Source: Lentzea terrae
GTDB lineage: Bacteria > Actinomycetota > Actinomycetes > Mycobacteriales > Pseudonocardiaceae
Direction: 5' to 3'
Length of the DNA: 39,834 nt
NCBI RefSeq assembly: GCF_003265345.1
Contig: NZ_QFWW01000032.1
Coordinates: 1-39,834, forward strand
The position numbers and the translations under genes were made by a program. The notes under the pieces were generated by a model that saw nothing but the letters and a program-made list of their open reading frames with translations, was not told the DNA's origin and did not search any database. Within the stretch, counting starts at the first letter, position 1; each line of letters starts with the position of its first letter. Shown piece by piece: positions 1-7,868 of this stretch.

Positions 1-19
1 GGGGGGGACAGAGGCGGGG

Positions 20-625
20 TCAGGCGACCGCGTCGACGGCACGCTCGGCGATCATGTGGGCCGTCTCGTTCACCGAGTGCAGAACGATCCGGCCGCCCGG
101 CAGCCGCCGGACCCGGCAGACCGAGGTGTACCCAGGGTGGAACCAGAACATCGTGGGCAGGCCGAGTACGGTCGCCAGGTAGGTGTTCGTGATGCCGCCG
201 TGGCACACGGCCGCGACCTGCCCGCCGGAGTGGGTGTCGAGGATGGTGTTCATGGCCCGTACGGCACGCGCGCGGAAGGCGTCCCAGTCCAGATCGGGCA
301 CGAAGTCCTCGTACCGTCCCTCGGCGAGCGCCGCCGCCCGGGGATCGTCCGCGCCGATCTGCTCGGGTGGCGTGTAGGGGTGTGAGACGTCCGTGTCCCA
401 CTCGCGCAGGTCGTCCAGCACGGTCGCGGTCATGCCGGTGAGCCGTTCCAGGGGCGCCACCGTCTCGCGGGCACGCCGGAACGGGCTGGTGTACAGGGCG
501 TCGACGTCCTCGTGCACCAGCCAGGCGGCGAGGCGCTCGGCCTGCGCGGTGCCCTCCGGCGACAGCCCCGGGTCGTACACGCCTGCCAGCGGGAGGCCGT
601 GCCGGATGAGCAGGAGTTCGGTCAT
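20..625 (-). CDS. Histidine phosphatase family protein (phosphoglycerate-mutase-like)
   Basis: 201 aa. The N-terminus carries the family signature LLIRHG (Arg8-His9-Gly10), where His9 would be the phospho-accepting residue. A second conserved His lies in the later AVCHGG motif, and the sequence TSPFRRARET is typical of the fold. Members hydrolyse phosphate esters of sugars, nucleotides or other small molecules; the substrate cannot be read from the sequence. The chosen ATG has an AAGGA ribosome-binding site 6 bases upstream; a longer upstream reading is only an overlap with the acyl-CoA synthetase gene. It lies 52 bases downstream of that gene on the same strand, so the two are probably co-transcribed. 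In a cluster that also carries PEP-type phosphohistidine proteins, a small-molecule phosphatase may be functionally linked, but this is inference. Confidence 0.9.
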   Translation of the reverse strand: MTELLLIRHGLPLAGVYDPGLSPEGTAQAERLAAWLVHEDVDALYTSPFRRARETVAPLERLTGMTATVLDDLREWDTDVSHPYTPPEQIGADDPRAAALAEGRYEDFVPDLDWDAFRARAVRAMNTILDTHSGGQVAAVCHGGITNTYLATVLGLPTMFWFHPGYTSVCRVRRLPGGRIVLHSVNETAHMIAERAVDAVA

Positions 626-677
626 GAATGATCCTTCGTACGAGGGGTCGGCGGTTGTCGGCGGTCCTCGGCCCGGC

Positions 678-2216
678 TCAGCCCGCGATGGTCCGCTCGG
701 AGCGCCAGTAGGGTCGGCGCATCGCGCGTTTGTCGAGCTTGCCCATCGCGTTGCGCAGGAGCTCAGGAACGAACTCGTACGCCTTCGGGCACTTGTAGGC
801 GGCCAGCCGGTCGCGGCAGAACCGGTCCAGTTCCTCGGCTCGCGTCCCGTCCACGGCTGCCACGACCAGCGCTCGCAGTGACTCGCCGAAGTCCGGGTCG
901 GGCACGCCGATGACCGCGACCTCGGCGACCGCCGGGTGCTGCCGCAGCACCGTCTCGCTCTCCGCCGGGTACAGGTTGACACCGCCGGAGACCACGACGT
1001 CCGCGGCTCGGTCGGTGATGAAGATGTAGCCGTTCGCGTCGACGTAGCCGATGTCGCCGAGGGTGAAGACGCCGGGGGAAAGATAGGCGGCCTTCGTCTT
1101 GTCCGGGTCCGCGTGGTAGCGAACGCCCCTGTCCTCGGGCGCGCGGAAGGCGAGCAGTCCCCGTTCGCCGGGCGGCAGCGGCCGGCCGTCGTCATCGGTC
1201 ACCAGGACCTCGAACGGGGGTTGGGCGCGCCCCACCGAGCCGGGGTGTTCGAGCCACTCGGTGCTGCTGATGCGGGCCACGGTGCCCGCCTCGCTGGCGC
1301 CGTACGACTCGGTCAGCACCGGGCCGAACCACTCGATCATGGCCCGCTTCACGTCCGGCGGGCACGCGGATCCCGTGTGGGACACCTGGACGAGGCTGGA
1401 GACGTCGTACCGCGCGCGTACCTCTTCCGGCAGGGCGAGCAGCCGTTGGAAGTGGGTGGGCACCATGACGGTGGAGGTGACCCGCCACTTCGCGACGCGG
1501 CTCAGGAATATCGCCGGGTCGTATCTGCCGAGGACGACCACCTGCTGACCGGCCACAAGGTGCCGCAGCGACGTCAGCGGCGCGTTGTGCTGCAGCGGGC
1601 CGCACACCATGTGCGGTCCCGGCGGGAATCCGGGCCGGGCGGCCATCGCGGCCAGATACGCGGCGCTGTCGGCGACCGGGCCGGTCACCCAGCGCACCTC
1701 GGTGCCGCGTGCCCGGCCCGTGGTTCCCGAGGTGTAGACGAGGGGCGGCCGGGCGGGCCGGTCCGCGGGAACCAGGCGGCCGGCGGGCGCGGCCGCCAGC
1801 CACAGGTCCCAGTCGAGGGCGTGCCCGATCGCCGGAGTGCCGTGCATCACCAGCGGCAGGCCCAGTTCCCTGGCCGCGTCCAGGGCGGCACCCGCACCGG
1901 CGGGGCCGGCGATGATCCCGGTCGCCCCCGCGTCGATGATCTGGTCCACGAGCTCGCCCGGCGTCAGATGCCGGGACGCGGCCACGGTCCCCACACCGGC
2001 GCGCAGCCCGGCCAGATGGGCCACCACCGTCGGTATGGCGTTGTCGCCCAGCACGACGACCCGGTCGTGAGGGCCGGGAGCGATCTCCAGCAGCCGTGCC
2101 GCCGCCCGTGTCACCTGGTCGACGAGGCCGGACCAGGACAGCACTTCCCAGTCGTCCACCAGGGCGGGTTCGGCTGGCGTCTCCTGGGCGCGACGGTCGA
2201 GTGGCAGCAGCGACAT
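678..2216 (-). CDS. AMP-binding acyl-CoA synthetase / CoA ligase (ANL family)
   Basis: 512 aa, full length for the family. The phosphate-binding loop YTSGTTGRARG is at residues 161-171 (the usual Lys is Arg), the adenylate motif ESYGASEAG follows, then the hinge region around TLGDIGYVD, and the C-terminal AMGKLDKR contains the catalytic Lys (about 493). It would activate a carboxylic acid to its acyl-CoA through an acyl-adenylate and probably starts the pathway encoded in this cluster. The ATG is preceded by GGAGGAG. It is the first gene of a minus-strand operon with the histidine phosphatase, and is divergent from the acyl-CoA dehydrogenase at 2414 across a 197-base promoter region. Similar proteins act on steroid side chains, cyclohexane carboxylates or fatty acids, so the substrate is open. 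Confidence 0.93.
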   Translation of the reverse strand: MSLLPLDRRAQETPAEPALVDDWEVLSWSGLVDQVTRAAARLLEIAPGPHDRVVVLGDNAIPTVVAHLAGLRAGVGTVAASRHLTPGELVDQIIDAGATGIIAGPAGAGAALDAARELGLPLVMHGTPAIGHALDWDLWLAAAPAGRLVPADRPARPPLVYTSGTTGRARGTEVRWVTGPVADSAAYLAAMAARPGFPPGPHMVCGPLQHNAPLTSLRHLVAGQQVVVLGRYDPAIFLSRVAKWRVTSTVMVPTHFQRLLALPEEVRARYDVSSLVQVSHTGSACPPDVKRAMIEWFGPVLTESYGASEAGTVARISSTEWLEHPGSVGRAQPPFEVLVTDDDGRPLPPGERGLLAFRAPEDRGVRYHADPDKTKAAYLSPGVFTLGDIGYVDANGYIFITDRAADVVVSGGVNLYPAESETVLRQHPAVAEVAVIGVPDPDFGESLRALVVAAVDGTRAEELDRFCRDRLAAYKCPKAYEFVPELLRNAMGKLDKRAMRRPYWRSERTIAG

Positions 2217-2413
2217 GGCTCCTCCGGCGGCTCTCGATCCTCTCCCGCGTTCAGAGGAGAGTCGATGCGCAGACTGTAGCGTTTATCAAGAAAGTGGGGA
2301 ACACTCTGAAGCAAGCAGAACGCATCCGCCGATGGTCAAGCGGATGGCTCGGATACCTTCTGATCACTGTTACTGCAACTGTCGTCTGGTAAGTGTCGTC
2401 CCGAGGAGGAGCC
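2217..2413. promoter_or_regulatory. Divergent promoter region between acyl-CoA synthetase and acyl-CoA dehydrogenase genes
   Basis: This is a 197-base AT-richer gap between divergent operons. It contains ACTGTAGCGT at 2273-2282 and GTTACTG at 2369-2375, about 40 bases before the acyl-CoA dehydrogenase start. Related words occur in other promoter gaps of this cluster (14709-14721, 18927-18939 and, reversed, 26685-26694). They may be shared operator or -10 elements. No start site can be fixed by eye. Confidence 0.45.
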
Positions 2414-3655
2414 ATGTCCCAGCCCGATCCGGACGCATGGCGTACACCGGTCCGACAGTGGCTGGCCACCGTGCTCGAACCCGTGCGAGCGCCGGAGACG
2501 ACCGGCGAGGCCGCCCGCCTCGCCGTGTTCCACAACATCCCCGAAGCCGAGGAGCGCCTGCTGCTGGAGCGCTGCCGCGCCTACCAGCGAGCCCGCTTCG
2601 ACGCCGGGTACCAGGCCCTCACCCTGCCCCGGGACAAGGGCGGCGCCGGCCTCACCGCCGCCCACGCGGCGGTCTTCGCCCAGGAGGAGTCGGCCTTCGA
2701 GGTGCCGCCGTCCACCGAGCTGATCAGTGTCACCGTGCGCCTGGTCGCGATGGCCGTCTCCCTGTTCGGGACGGCCGAGCAGCGCCATGACTACGCACGC
2801 GCGTTCCTGCGCACCGACCTGCTGGCCTGCCAGCTCTTCAGCGAACCCGGCGCCGGCTCCGACCTCGCGGCCCTGCGCACCCGCGCCCGGCAGGAGGATG
2901 GGGGAGATTGGGTCGTCGACGGACAGAAGGTGTGGACCTCGGGAGCACAGTTCGCCGACTACGGCCTACTGCTCGCCCGCACCGATCCGGATGTCGTCAA
3001 ACAGGCGGGCATCACCGCCTTCCTGGTCCCACTGGACGCCTCCGGCGTGGAGGTGCGCCCCATCCGCCAGATGAGCGGCGGTGCCTCCTTCAACGAGGTC
3101 TTCCTCAGCGGTGTACGCGTCCCGGACCGGCTCCGGATCGGGCGCCCGGGTCAGGGCTGGGAGGTCGCCACCACCACCCTCGGCTTCGAACGAACCGCCT
3201 CCGGCAGCGGCAACCGGCGCAAGGGCGGCACCTTCACGGACGTTCTCGCCCTCGCCCGCTCTCTCGGCCGCACCGACGACCCGCTGATCCGTCAGCGCCT
3301 CGCCGACCTGTACGTCCGCACCGCGCTGCGCGCCGCCACCGTGGACCGCATCGCCAGAACGAGCGCCTCCGGCGGCCGGCCCGGCCCCGAGGCGTCGCTG
3401 ACCAAGCTCATGGCCTCCGACCTGCTCACCCGCACCGGGCAGGTTGCAGCCGAACTCATGGGCGCCCGGATCTGCGCCGACACGGGAGAGCCGGGAACGT
3501 TCGCCTGGACCCAGCATCTGCTCGGCGCTCCCGGCTACCGGCTGGCCGGAGGCACCGACCAGATCCAGCGCAATCTGATCGGCGAGCGAGTACTGAAGTT
3601 GCCGCCGGAGCCGCGCGTGGACCGGGTGCCGTTCTCGCAGATCTCCGGCAACTGA
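2414..3655 (+). CDS. Acyl-CoA dehydrogenase (FadE-type)
   Basis: 413 aa. It has the acyl-CoA dehydrogenase layout: a helical N-terminal domain, a middle beta domain with FSEPGAGSDLAALRT (flavin and substrate contact), and a C-terminal helical domain ending in GGTDQIQRNLIGERVL. The position that is Glu376 in medium-chain dehydrogenases reads Gly, as in many actinobacterial FadE proteins, so the catalytic base must lie elsewhere. It would introduce a 2,3-double bond into an acyl-CoA using FAD, with electrons passing to ETF. I chose the ATG at 2414 because GAGGAGGA lies just upstream; an in-frame GTG at 2393 lacks a ribosome-binding site. It is the first gene of a plus-strand operon with an SDR and a ThuA-like protein. 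Confidence 0.92.
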   Translation: MSQPDPDAWRTPVRQWLATVLEPVRAPETTGEAARLAVFHNIPEAEERLLLERCRAYQRARFDAGYQALTLPRDKGGAGLTAAHAAVFAQEESAFEVPPSTELISVTVRLVAMAVSLFGTAEQRHDYARAFLRTDLLACQLFSEPGAGSDLAALRTRARQEDGGDWVVDGQKVWTSGAQFADYGLLLARTDPDVVKQAGITAFLVPLDASGVEVRPIRQMSGGASFNEVFLSGVRVPDRLRIGRPGQGWEVATTTLGFERTASGSGNRRKGGTFTDVLALARSLGRTDDPLIRQRLADLYVRTALRAATVDRIARTSASGGRPGPEASLTKLMASDLLTRTGQVAAELMGARICADTGEPGTFAWTQHLLGAPGYRLAGGTDQIQRNLIGERVLKLPPEPRVDRVPFSQISGN

Positions 3656-3754
3656 GGAACGACAACCCGAGGGGCCTCGCGGCTCGTTCCCGCAATCACC
3701 TGGGGCCCGTTCGGCACCGGGAGGCCGTTCCGCAATCACAAAGGAGTGACATCG

Positions 3755-4519
3755 ATGGAGCTGGGACTGACAGGCGCGAAGGCACTGGTGACCGGTGCGA
3801 GCCGGGGCATCGGCCGGGCGATCGCCGCAACCCTGGCGGCCGAGGGCTGCGCGCTGGCGCTGTGCGCCCGGGGCGAGGAGGCGCTCGCCAAGACCGCGGC
3901 TGAACTGCGTGGCGAGGGTGCGACGGTGTTCGCCGAGCCCCTCGACGTCACCGACCCGGCCGCGCTCGCGGGCTTCGTGGAGCGGGCGGCCGGTGAACTC
4001 GACGGCCTGGACCTGCTGGTGTCCAACGTGTCGGCGGGCAACGTCAAGGGCCCCGAGTCATGGGAGGCCAGCCTGCGCGGCGACCTGATCCCGTTCGCGG
4101 GACTCGTCGAGGCGGCCATGCCCCACCTGGAGGCCTCCGACCGGGCCGCCGTGGTCGCCATCGGCACCACCAACGCCTCCGACACCGCCCGGCCCGCCGG
4201 CGCCAACTCCTACTCCGCCCTGAAGGCCGCCGTGGTCCAGCACGCCTCGGCCCTCGCGCACGCCCTCGCGCCGAAGGGCATCCGCGTCAACACCGTCTCG
4301 CCCGGCCCGATCGACTTCCCCGGCGGCGCCTGGGAGACCATCCGCACCAGCCGTCCGGAGGTGTACGAGGAGGTCCTCGCCAAGCTGCCGATCGGCCGCT
4401 ACGGCACCGCGGAGGACGTGGCGGCCGCCGTAGCGTTCCTGCTCGGCCGGACCGGCTCCTTCTGCGTCGGGGTCAACCTGGTGGTGGACGGCGGGCTGCT
4501 GACCCGCGTCCAGTACTGA
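3755..4519 (+). CDS. Short-chain dehydrogenase/reductase (SDR)
   Basis: 254 aa. The Rossmann motif TGASRGIG is at residues 13-20, NVSAG replaces the classical NNAG at 91-95, and the catalytic YSALK gives Tyr153 and Lys157. The C-terminal VNLVVDGGLL is typical of classical SDRs. The cofactor is NAD(H) or NADP(H). In this setting a hydroxyacyl-CoA or alicyclic alcohol dehydrogenase role is likely but not shown. The ATG at 3755 has AAGGAG at a good distance; an in-frame GTG at 3746 sits on top of that site. It follows the acyl-CoA dehydrogenase gene after 99 bases and is almost contiguous with the ThuA-like gene. Confidence 0.92.
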   Translation: MELGLTGAKALVTGASRGIGRAIAATLAAEGCALALCARGEEALAKTAAELRGEGATVFAEPLDVTDPAALAGFVERAAGELDGLDLLVSNVSAGNVKGPESWEASLRGDLIPFAGLVEAAMPHLEASDRAAVVAIGTTNASDTARPAGANSYSALKAAVVQHASALAHALAPKGIRVNTVSPGPIDFPGGAWETIRTSRPEVYEEVLAKLPIGRYGTAEDVAAAVAFLLGRTGSFCVGVNLVVDGGLLTRVQY

Positions 4520-4522
4520 GCC

Positions 4523-5308
4523 GTGGCGGGCCCGGCCGGCCGCCTGCACGCCGTACTGGTCTGCGGCGGCAGGTGGCACGACTTCGACTACGCGCGGCTC
4601 CGGCTGCTCGAACTGCTCGGAGAGCATCCGAGGGTACGTACGACGGTCTTCCAGGACTACGACTGTGCCGCCGCGCTGGAGGGGGCCGACCTGCTGGTCA
4701 CCTACACCTGCGATGTCCGGCCCAGCCCGGCAGAGCGGGCCGCGCTGGCACGGTTCGTCGAGCGGGGCGGACGCTGGCTGGCCCTGCACGGCACCAACGC
4801 GGTGATCGAGCCGCCGGCTTCCGGAGGACCGCGGGTGTTCACCACTCCGCGGCTTCTCGGCGAAGTGGCGGTCGTGCTGGGCAGCCAGTTCCTGGCCCAC
4901 CCGCCGATCGAACCGTACGAGGTGCGGGTGACCTGGCCCGGCCATCCGCTGGTCGCCGGGATCGAACCGTTCACGGTCACCGACGAGCTGTACCTGTGCG
5001 AGCTGCACGGGGAGTTGGAGGTGCTGCTGCACGCTGAGTACACGGGGCCGTGCTGCGGGTTCGCCGAGAGCGGCACGGCAGCTAACGACAACGCATCCCG
5101 GCCGGTGCTGTATCTCAAGCGGTATGGGCTCGGCGAGGTCTGCTACTTCACCCTCGGCCATTGCCGCGGCCGCTACGACGTGCAGGACCTCGGTGTGGCG
5201 GACACCGGGCGCGTGGACCGGGGGCCGTGGGAGACGCCGGAGTTCCTGACGGTGCTGCGGCGCTGTGTGGCACGGACGGTGGGCGCGCGGGGTCCGGCGG
5301 GCGGCTGA
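4523..5308 (+). CDS. ThuA-like domain protein
   Basis: 261 aa. The sequence follows the ThuA/trehalose-utilisation fold, a class I glutamine-amidotransferase-like flavodoxin-type domain. The N-terminal strand is VLVCGGRWHDFDY, then ADLLVTYT, a WLALHGTNA turn, an HPLVAGIEPF segment and a late YFTLGHCRGRYD motif. ThuA proteins have been linked to disaccharide oxidation, but many members sit in unrelated catabolic clusters and their chemistry is unknown. The GTG start is 3 bases after the SDR stop, so translation is probably coupled. The neighbours suggest a catabolic side role, possibly hydrolysis or ring opening; this is inference. Confidence 0.8.
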   Translation: MAGPAGRLHAVLVCGGRWHDFDYARLRLLELLGEHPRVRTTVFQDYDCAAALEGADLLVTYTCDVRPSPAERAALARFVERGGRWLALHGTNAVIEPPASGGPRVFTTPRLLGEVAVVLGSQFLAHPPIEPYEVRVTWPGHPLVAGIEPFTVTDELYLCELHGELEVLLHAEYTGPCCGFAESGTAANDNASRPVLYLKRYGLGEVCYFTLGHCRGRYDVQDLGVADTGRVDRGPWETPEFLTVLRRCVARTVGARGPAGG

Positions 5309-5384
5309 GCGCGCGCAACCACGAAGCACCCGCACTCGACAACCGGCCCTGTGGCGAAACATCGCGCTGCCCACGCACCCCCGC

Positions 5385-5550
5385 TCAGCCGTGCGGCAGC
5401 ACCACCGCCCGGCCGTTGCAAGACAAGTCCCTGCCGCGCCAGCTCGACGACCTCCATCAGCTCCGCGCGGCTGCCCCAGTAGGGGAACGTGGGGGACACC
5501 TCGAACGGCAGCCCGCCGCCGAAAGCGTCCGCGGCGGTCGGCACTGTTCA
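5385..5550 (-). pseudogene. 3' remnant of a zinc-type alcohol dehydrogenase (MDR family)
   Basis: Read on the minus strand, 5550 to about 5420 encodes GLPFEV, PYWGSRAEL and EVVELARQGL, which match the segment near the C-terminus of zinc alcohol dehydrogenases. In another frame, immediately downstream, GRAVVLPHG followed by a stop (5385-5387) matches the family's C-terminal end. About 25-30 residues that normally lie between these blocks are missing and the frame changes, so this is an internally deleted, frameshifted tail. Upstream of 5550 I find no further alcohol dehydrogenase sequence. Confidence 0.6.
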
Positions 5551-5917
5551 GGCGGAGGTTCTGGCGGATTCTGTGCCGCCCCAGGCGGGACGGCACCCAC
5601 GGAGATGGAGAGGGCCGGGTGAACCGCCGTCGTGGGGTGCGGCGCGGGCCGCGGGGGCGACCGCGCGGCGCTGTGGCGGGAGCGGACATACTCCGCGCCG
5701 GACCAAGAAACTTATGAGGTAGTACAGCCTCAAGTGCGTTTGAGTGTGACACGGCCCAGCGGGCTTGGGGGAGGGGGTGGGCCCAAGTAATTCCACGTGA
5801 AACGGCATATCTCGTGGAGACCTCGACCGATGTGACGTTCGGACACCGACGTGAGTGTTGCTCCCGGCTGGAGACGGTAACTATACTCACTCTAAAGTTT
5901 CTGCCGGAGGAGAGATG
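5551..5917 (+). promoter_or_regulatory. Promoter region of the Rieske oxygenase operon
   Basis: This gap of about 370 bases holds no convincing gene. It contains two overlapping short inverted repeats, TGAGG-8-CCTCA (5715-5732) and CTCAA-6-TTGAG (5729-5744), plus an AT-richer stretch GTAACTATACTCACTC just before the GGAGGAG ribosome-binding site at 5906-5913. The AT-rich stretch is a candidate -10 region. The repeats are candidate operators for a local regulator. Confidence 0.35.
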
Positions 5918-7324
5918 ATGGACGAATCATCGGGGCTGGGATCGGCTCGATGCCCCGGACCCAGCGTCCAGGACTACCTCGACCGGGACAGCCGGCCAGT
6001 TCCACCGGCGCTGAGGTTCGACCACAACGACCACCTCGGCAGCGAGGACATCGACGCCGCGCGCTTCACCTCCCGCGAATGGGCCGAGCGCGAGATGGAG
6101 CAGGTGTGGCGCCGCGTCTGGCAGTTCGCCTGCCTGGAGAGCGAGATACCTGAGGTCGGTGACCACGAGATCTACGAGATCGGCAACGACTCGCTGATCA
6201 TCGTGCGGACGGCCCCCGACGAGATCCGCGCCTTCGTCAACGCGTGCCTGCACCGCGGCCGCAAACTGCGTACGAACGGCGGCAACGTCGGCGAGTTCCG
6301 CTGCGCGTTCCACGGGTTCACCTGGAACCTCGACGGCTCCTTCCAGAGCCCGCCGTGCGCCTGGGACTTCCCCCATGTCAACCCGGAGAAGTTCACGCTG
6401 CCCGAGGCCAAGGTGGCCACCTGGCGCGGCTTCGTCTTCGTCAACATGGACCCGTACGCGGAGTCCTTCGACAGCTACCGCGGCACCTTCGACGAGTACT
6501 ACATCTGGCCGCTGGAGGACCGCTACAAGTCGCTCCACATCGGCAAGGTGCTGCCCTGCAACTGGAAGATCGCGCAGGACGCGTTCATCGAGTCCTTCCA
6601 TGTGATCGCCACGCACCCCCAGATGCTGCCGTGGCTCGCCGACGCCAACTCGCAGTACGACGTCATGGCCGACCAGCCCAACTGGAACCGGATGATCAAC
6701 ATCCAGGGCGCTCCCAGCCCGCACGTGGCGGACTCCGTCACGGAGGAGGACGTTCTGGAGACGTTCTACGACTCGCGCTCGTTCTACTCGGCGGCCCAGG
6801 GCCGTGACCTGGTGATGAAGGAAGGGGACGACCTCCCCGCCATCCCGCCCGGCGGCACCGCCCGTCAGGTCCTCGCCCAGCGGATGCGGGAGCAGTTGGC
6901 GGCCACCTCGCACCAGGACTTCTCGCAGACCGCCGACACCGAACTGCTCGACGCCATCAACTACCTGCTCTTCCCCAACTTCAACCCCTGGGGCGGCGCC
7001 AAGTCCAACATCATCTACCGGTTCCGGCCCAACGGTCTCGACCCGGACTCCTGCACCGCCGAGATCATCTTCATGTCCGCCCCGAAGCAGCCCGGCGAGA
7101 TGCCGCCGCCGGTCAAGATCCGCTGGGTGCCCGAGGACATGCTCTTCGCGGACATCCCGGAACTGGGTGTGCTCGGGCCCGTCTTCGACCAGGACTGCGA
7201 GAACCTGCCCTACGTCCAGGAGGGCCTGAAGACGATGCGGAAGCCGGGCATCACCCTGGCCAACTACCAGGAGAGCCGCATCCGTCACTTCAACCAGACG
7301 CTCGACCGGTGGATGAACCGGTGA
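5918..7324 (+). CDS. Rieske non-heme iron oxygenase, alpha (oxygenase) subunit
   Basis: 468 aa from the second of two adjacent ATGs; the one at 5915 is only 2 bases from the GGAGGA box. The Rieske [2Fe-2S] ligands are Cys110-X-His112 (ACLHRG) and Cys129-X2-His132 (CAFHG). The mononuclear iron region DAFIESFHVIATHP gives Asp221, Glu225, His228 and His233. The enzyme would hydroxylate or dihydroxylate a hydrophobic substrate with O2 and electrons from a ferredoxin. The gene overlaps the ferredoxin gene by 4 bases (GTGA), making the pairing very likely. No separate beta subunit is visible, so an alpha3-type enzyme is expected. The substrate is unknown. Confidence 0.95.
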   Translation: MDESSGLGSARCPGPSVQDYLDRDSRPVPPALRFDHNDHLGSEDIDAARFTSREWAEREMEQVWRRVWQFACLESEIPEVGDHEIYEIGNDSLIIVRTAPDEIRAFVNACLHRGRKLRTNGGNVGEFRCAFHGFTWNLDGSFQSPPCAWDFPHVNPEKFTLPEAKVATWRGFVFVNMDPYAESFDSYRGTFDEYYIWPLEDRYKSLHIGKVLPCNWKIAQDAFIESFHVIATHPQMLPWLADANSQYDVMADQPNWNRMINIQGAPSPHVADSVTEEDVLETFYDSRSFYSAAQGRDLVMKEGDDLPAIPPGGTARQVLAQRMREQLAATSHQDFSQTADTELLDAINYLLFPNFNPWGGAKSNIIYRFRPNGLDPDSCTAEIIFMSAPKQPGEMPPPVKIRWVPEDMLFADIPELGVLGPVFDQDCENLPYVQEGLKTMRKPGITLANYQESRIRHFNQTLDRWMNR

Positions 7325-7641
7325 CCGTGACCCACCGGGTGGCGGTCCGGCCCTCCGGCGCCGAGATCGACGTCCTCGACGGGGAGGACCTGTTCACCGC
7401 CGCCCAGCGGCTCGGCTACCGCTGGCCCACCGTCTGCGGCGGCAAGGGCACCTGCCGTACCTGCTTCGTTCGGGTGGAGGAGGGTACCGAGAACTGTTCG
7501 CCCGTGGGCCCGCTGGAACGCGAGGGCATCGAGGCCCTGCGCATGCCGGCGGACGGCCTGACCCGGCTCGCCTGCAGGCTCCTGGTCGAGGGTCCGGTGA
7601 CCGTGACCAAGCGCGGCGTGCGCCGCCGAGTGCAGGAGTGA
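7321..7641 (+). CDS. [2Fe-2S] ferredoxin
   Basis: 106 aa. The cluster ligands are C-X5-C-X2-C in VCGGKGTCRTC plus a distant Cys in RLACRLL, the pattern of plant/adrenodoxin-type ferredoxins. The protein is soluble. The GTG start overlaps the stop of the Rieske oxygenase gene by 4 bases. It is the obvious electron donor to that oxygenase, perhaps also to the second Rieske oxygenase at 12649-13917. No ferredoxin reductase gene was recognised in the window. Confidence 0.9.
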   Translation: MTVTHRVAVRPSGAEIDVLDGEDLFTAAQRLGYRWPTVCGGKGTCRTCFVRVEEGTENCSPVGPLEREGIEALRMPADGLTRLACRLLVEGPVTVTKRGVRRRVQE

Positions 7642-7648
7642 GGGGTCC

Positions 7649-7864
7649 ATGCCCAAGCAAGTGATCCACCCACTGACCGGGCATGTGTACCGGCTCACCG
7701 AGGACGGCCTGGTCGAGGTGACCGATCCCGGGACCGGAGCGCAGGGCATCTTCGACTTCCAGGCCCGCTGGCAGTCGGGCGAACTGCGCCACGCGGACCT
7801 CCAGATGGCCGGCTGGGTGGGCCGGCTCGCCCAGCGGCGCGTCGCCCGGCAGCCGGAGGAGTGA
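7649..7864 (+). CDS. Small conserved-looking protein of unknown function in Rieske operon
   Basis: 71 aa; I do not recognise a family. The ATG has GGAGTGAGGGG just upstream and the gene sits between ferredoxin (7 bases) and MDR oxidoreductase (4 bases) genes, so it is very probably real. It has no Cys, no signal peptide and no membrane segment. The N-terminal half HPLTGHVYRLTEDG, followed by LVEVTD, looks like two or three beta strands. The C-terminal half is helical and charged, with ARWQSGELRHADLQMAGWVG. A role as an accessory or assembly factor, or a small subunit of the oxygenase, is inferred from position only. Confidence 0.8.
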   Translation: MPKQVIHPLTGHVYRLTEDGLVEVTDPGTGAQGIFDFQARWQSGELRHADLQMAGWVGRLAQRRVARQPEE

Positions 7865-7868
7865 GCCG

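Noticed and set aside
4058..5890. A 610-codon minus-strand open frame
   Set aside because: It is antisense to the SDR and ThuA-like genes and has a low-complexity composition. Only a short part in another minus frame near 5420-5550 shows alcohol dehydrogenase similarity.
5927..7288. A 453-codon minus-strand open frame
   Set aside because: It mirrors the Rieske oxygenase gene on the other strand, with no recognisable domain or ribosome-binding site.
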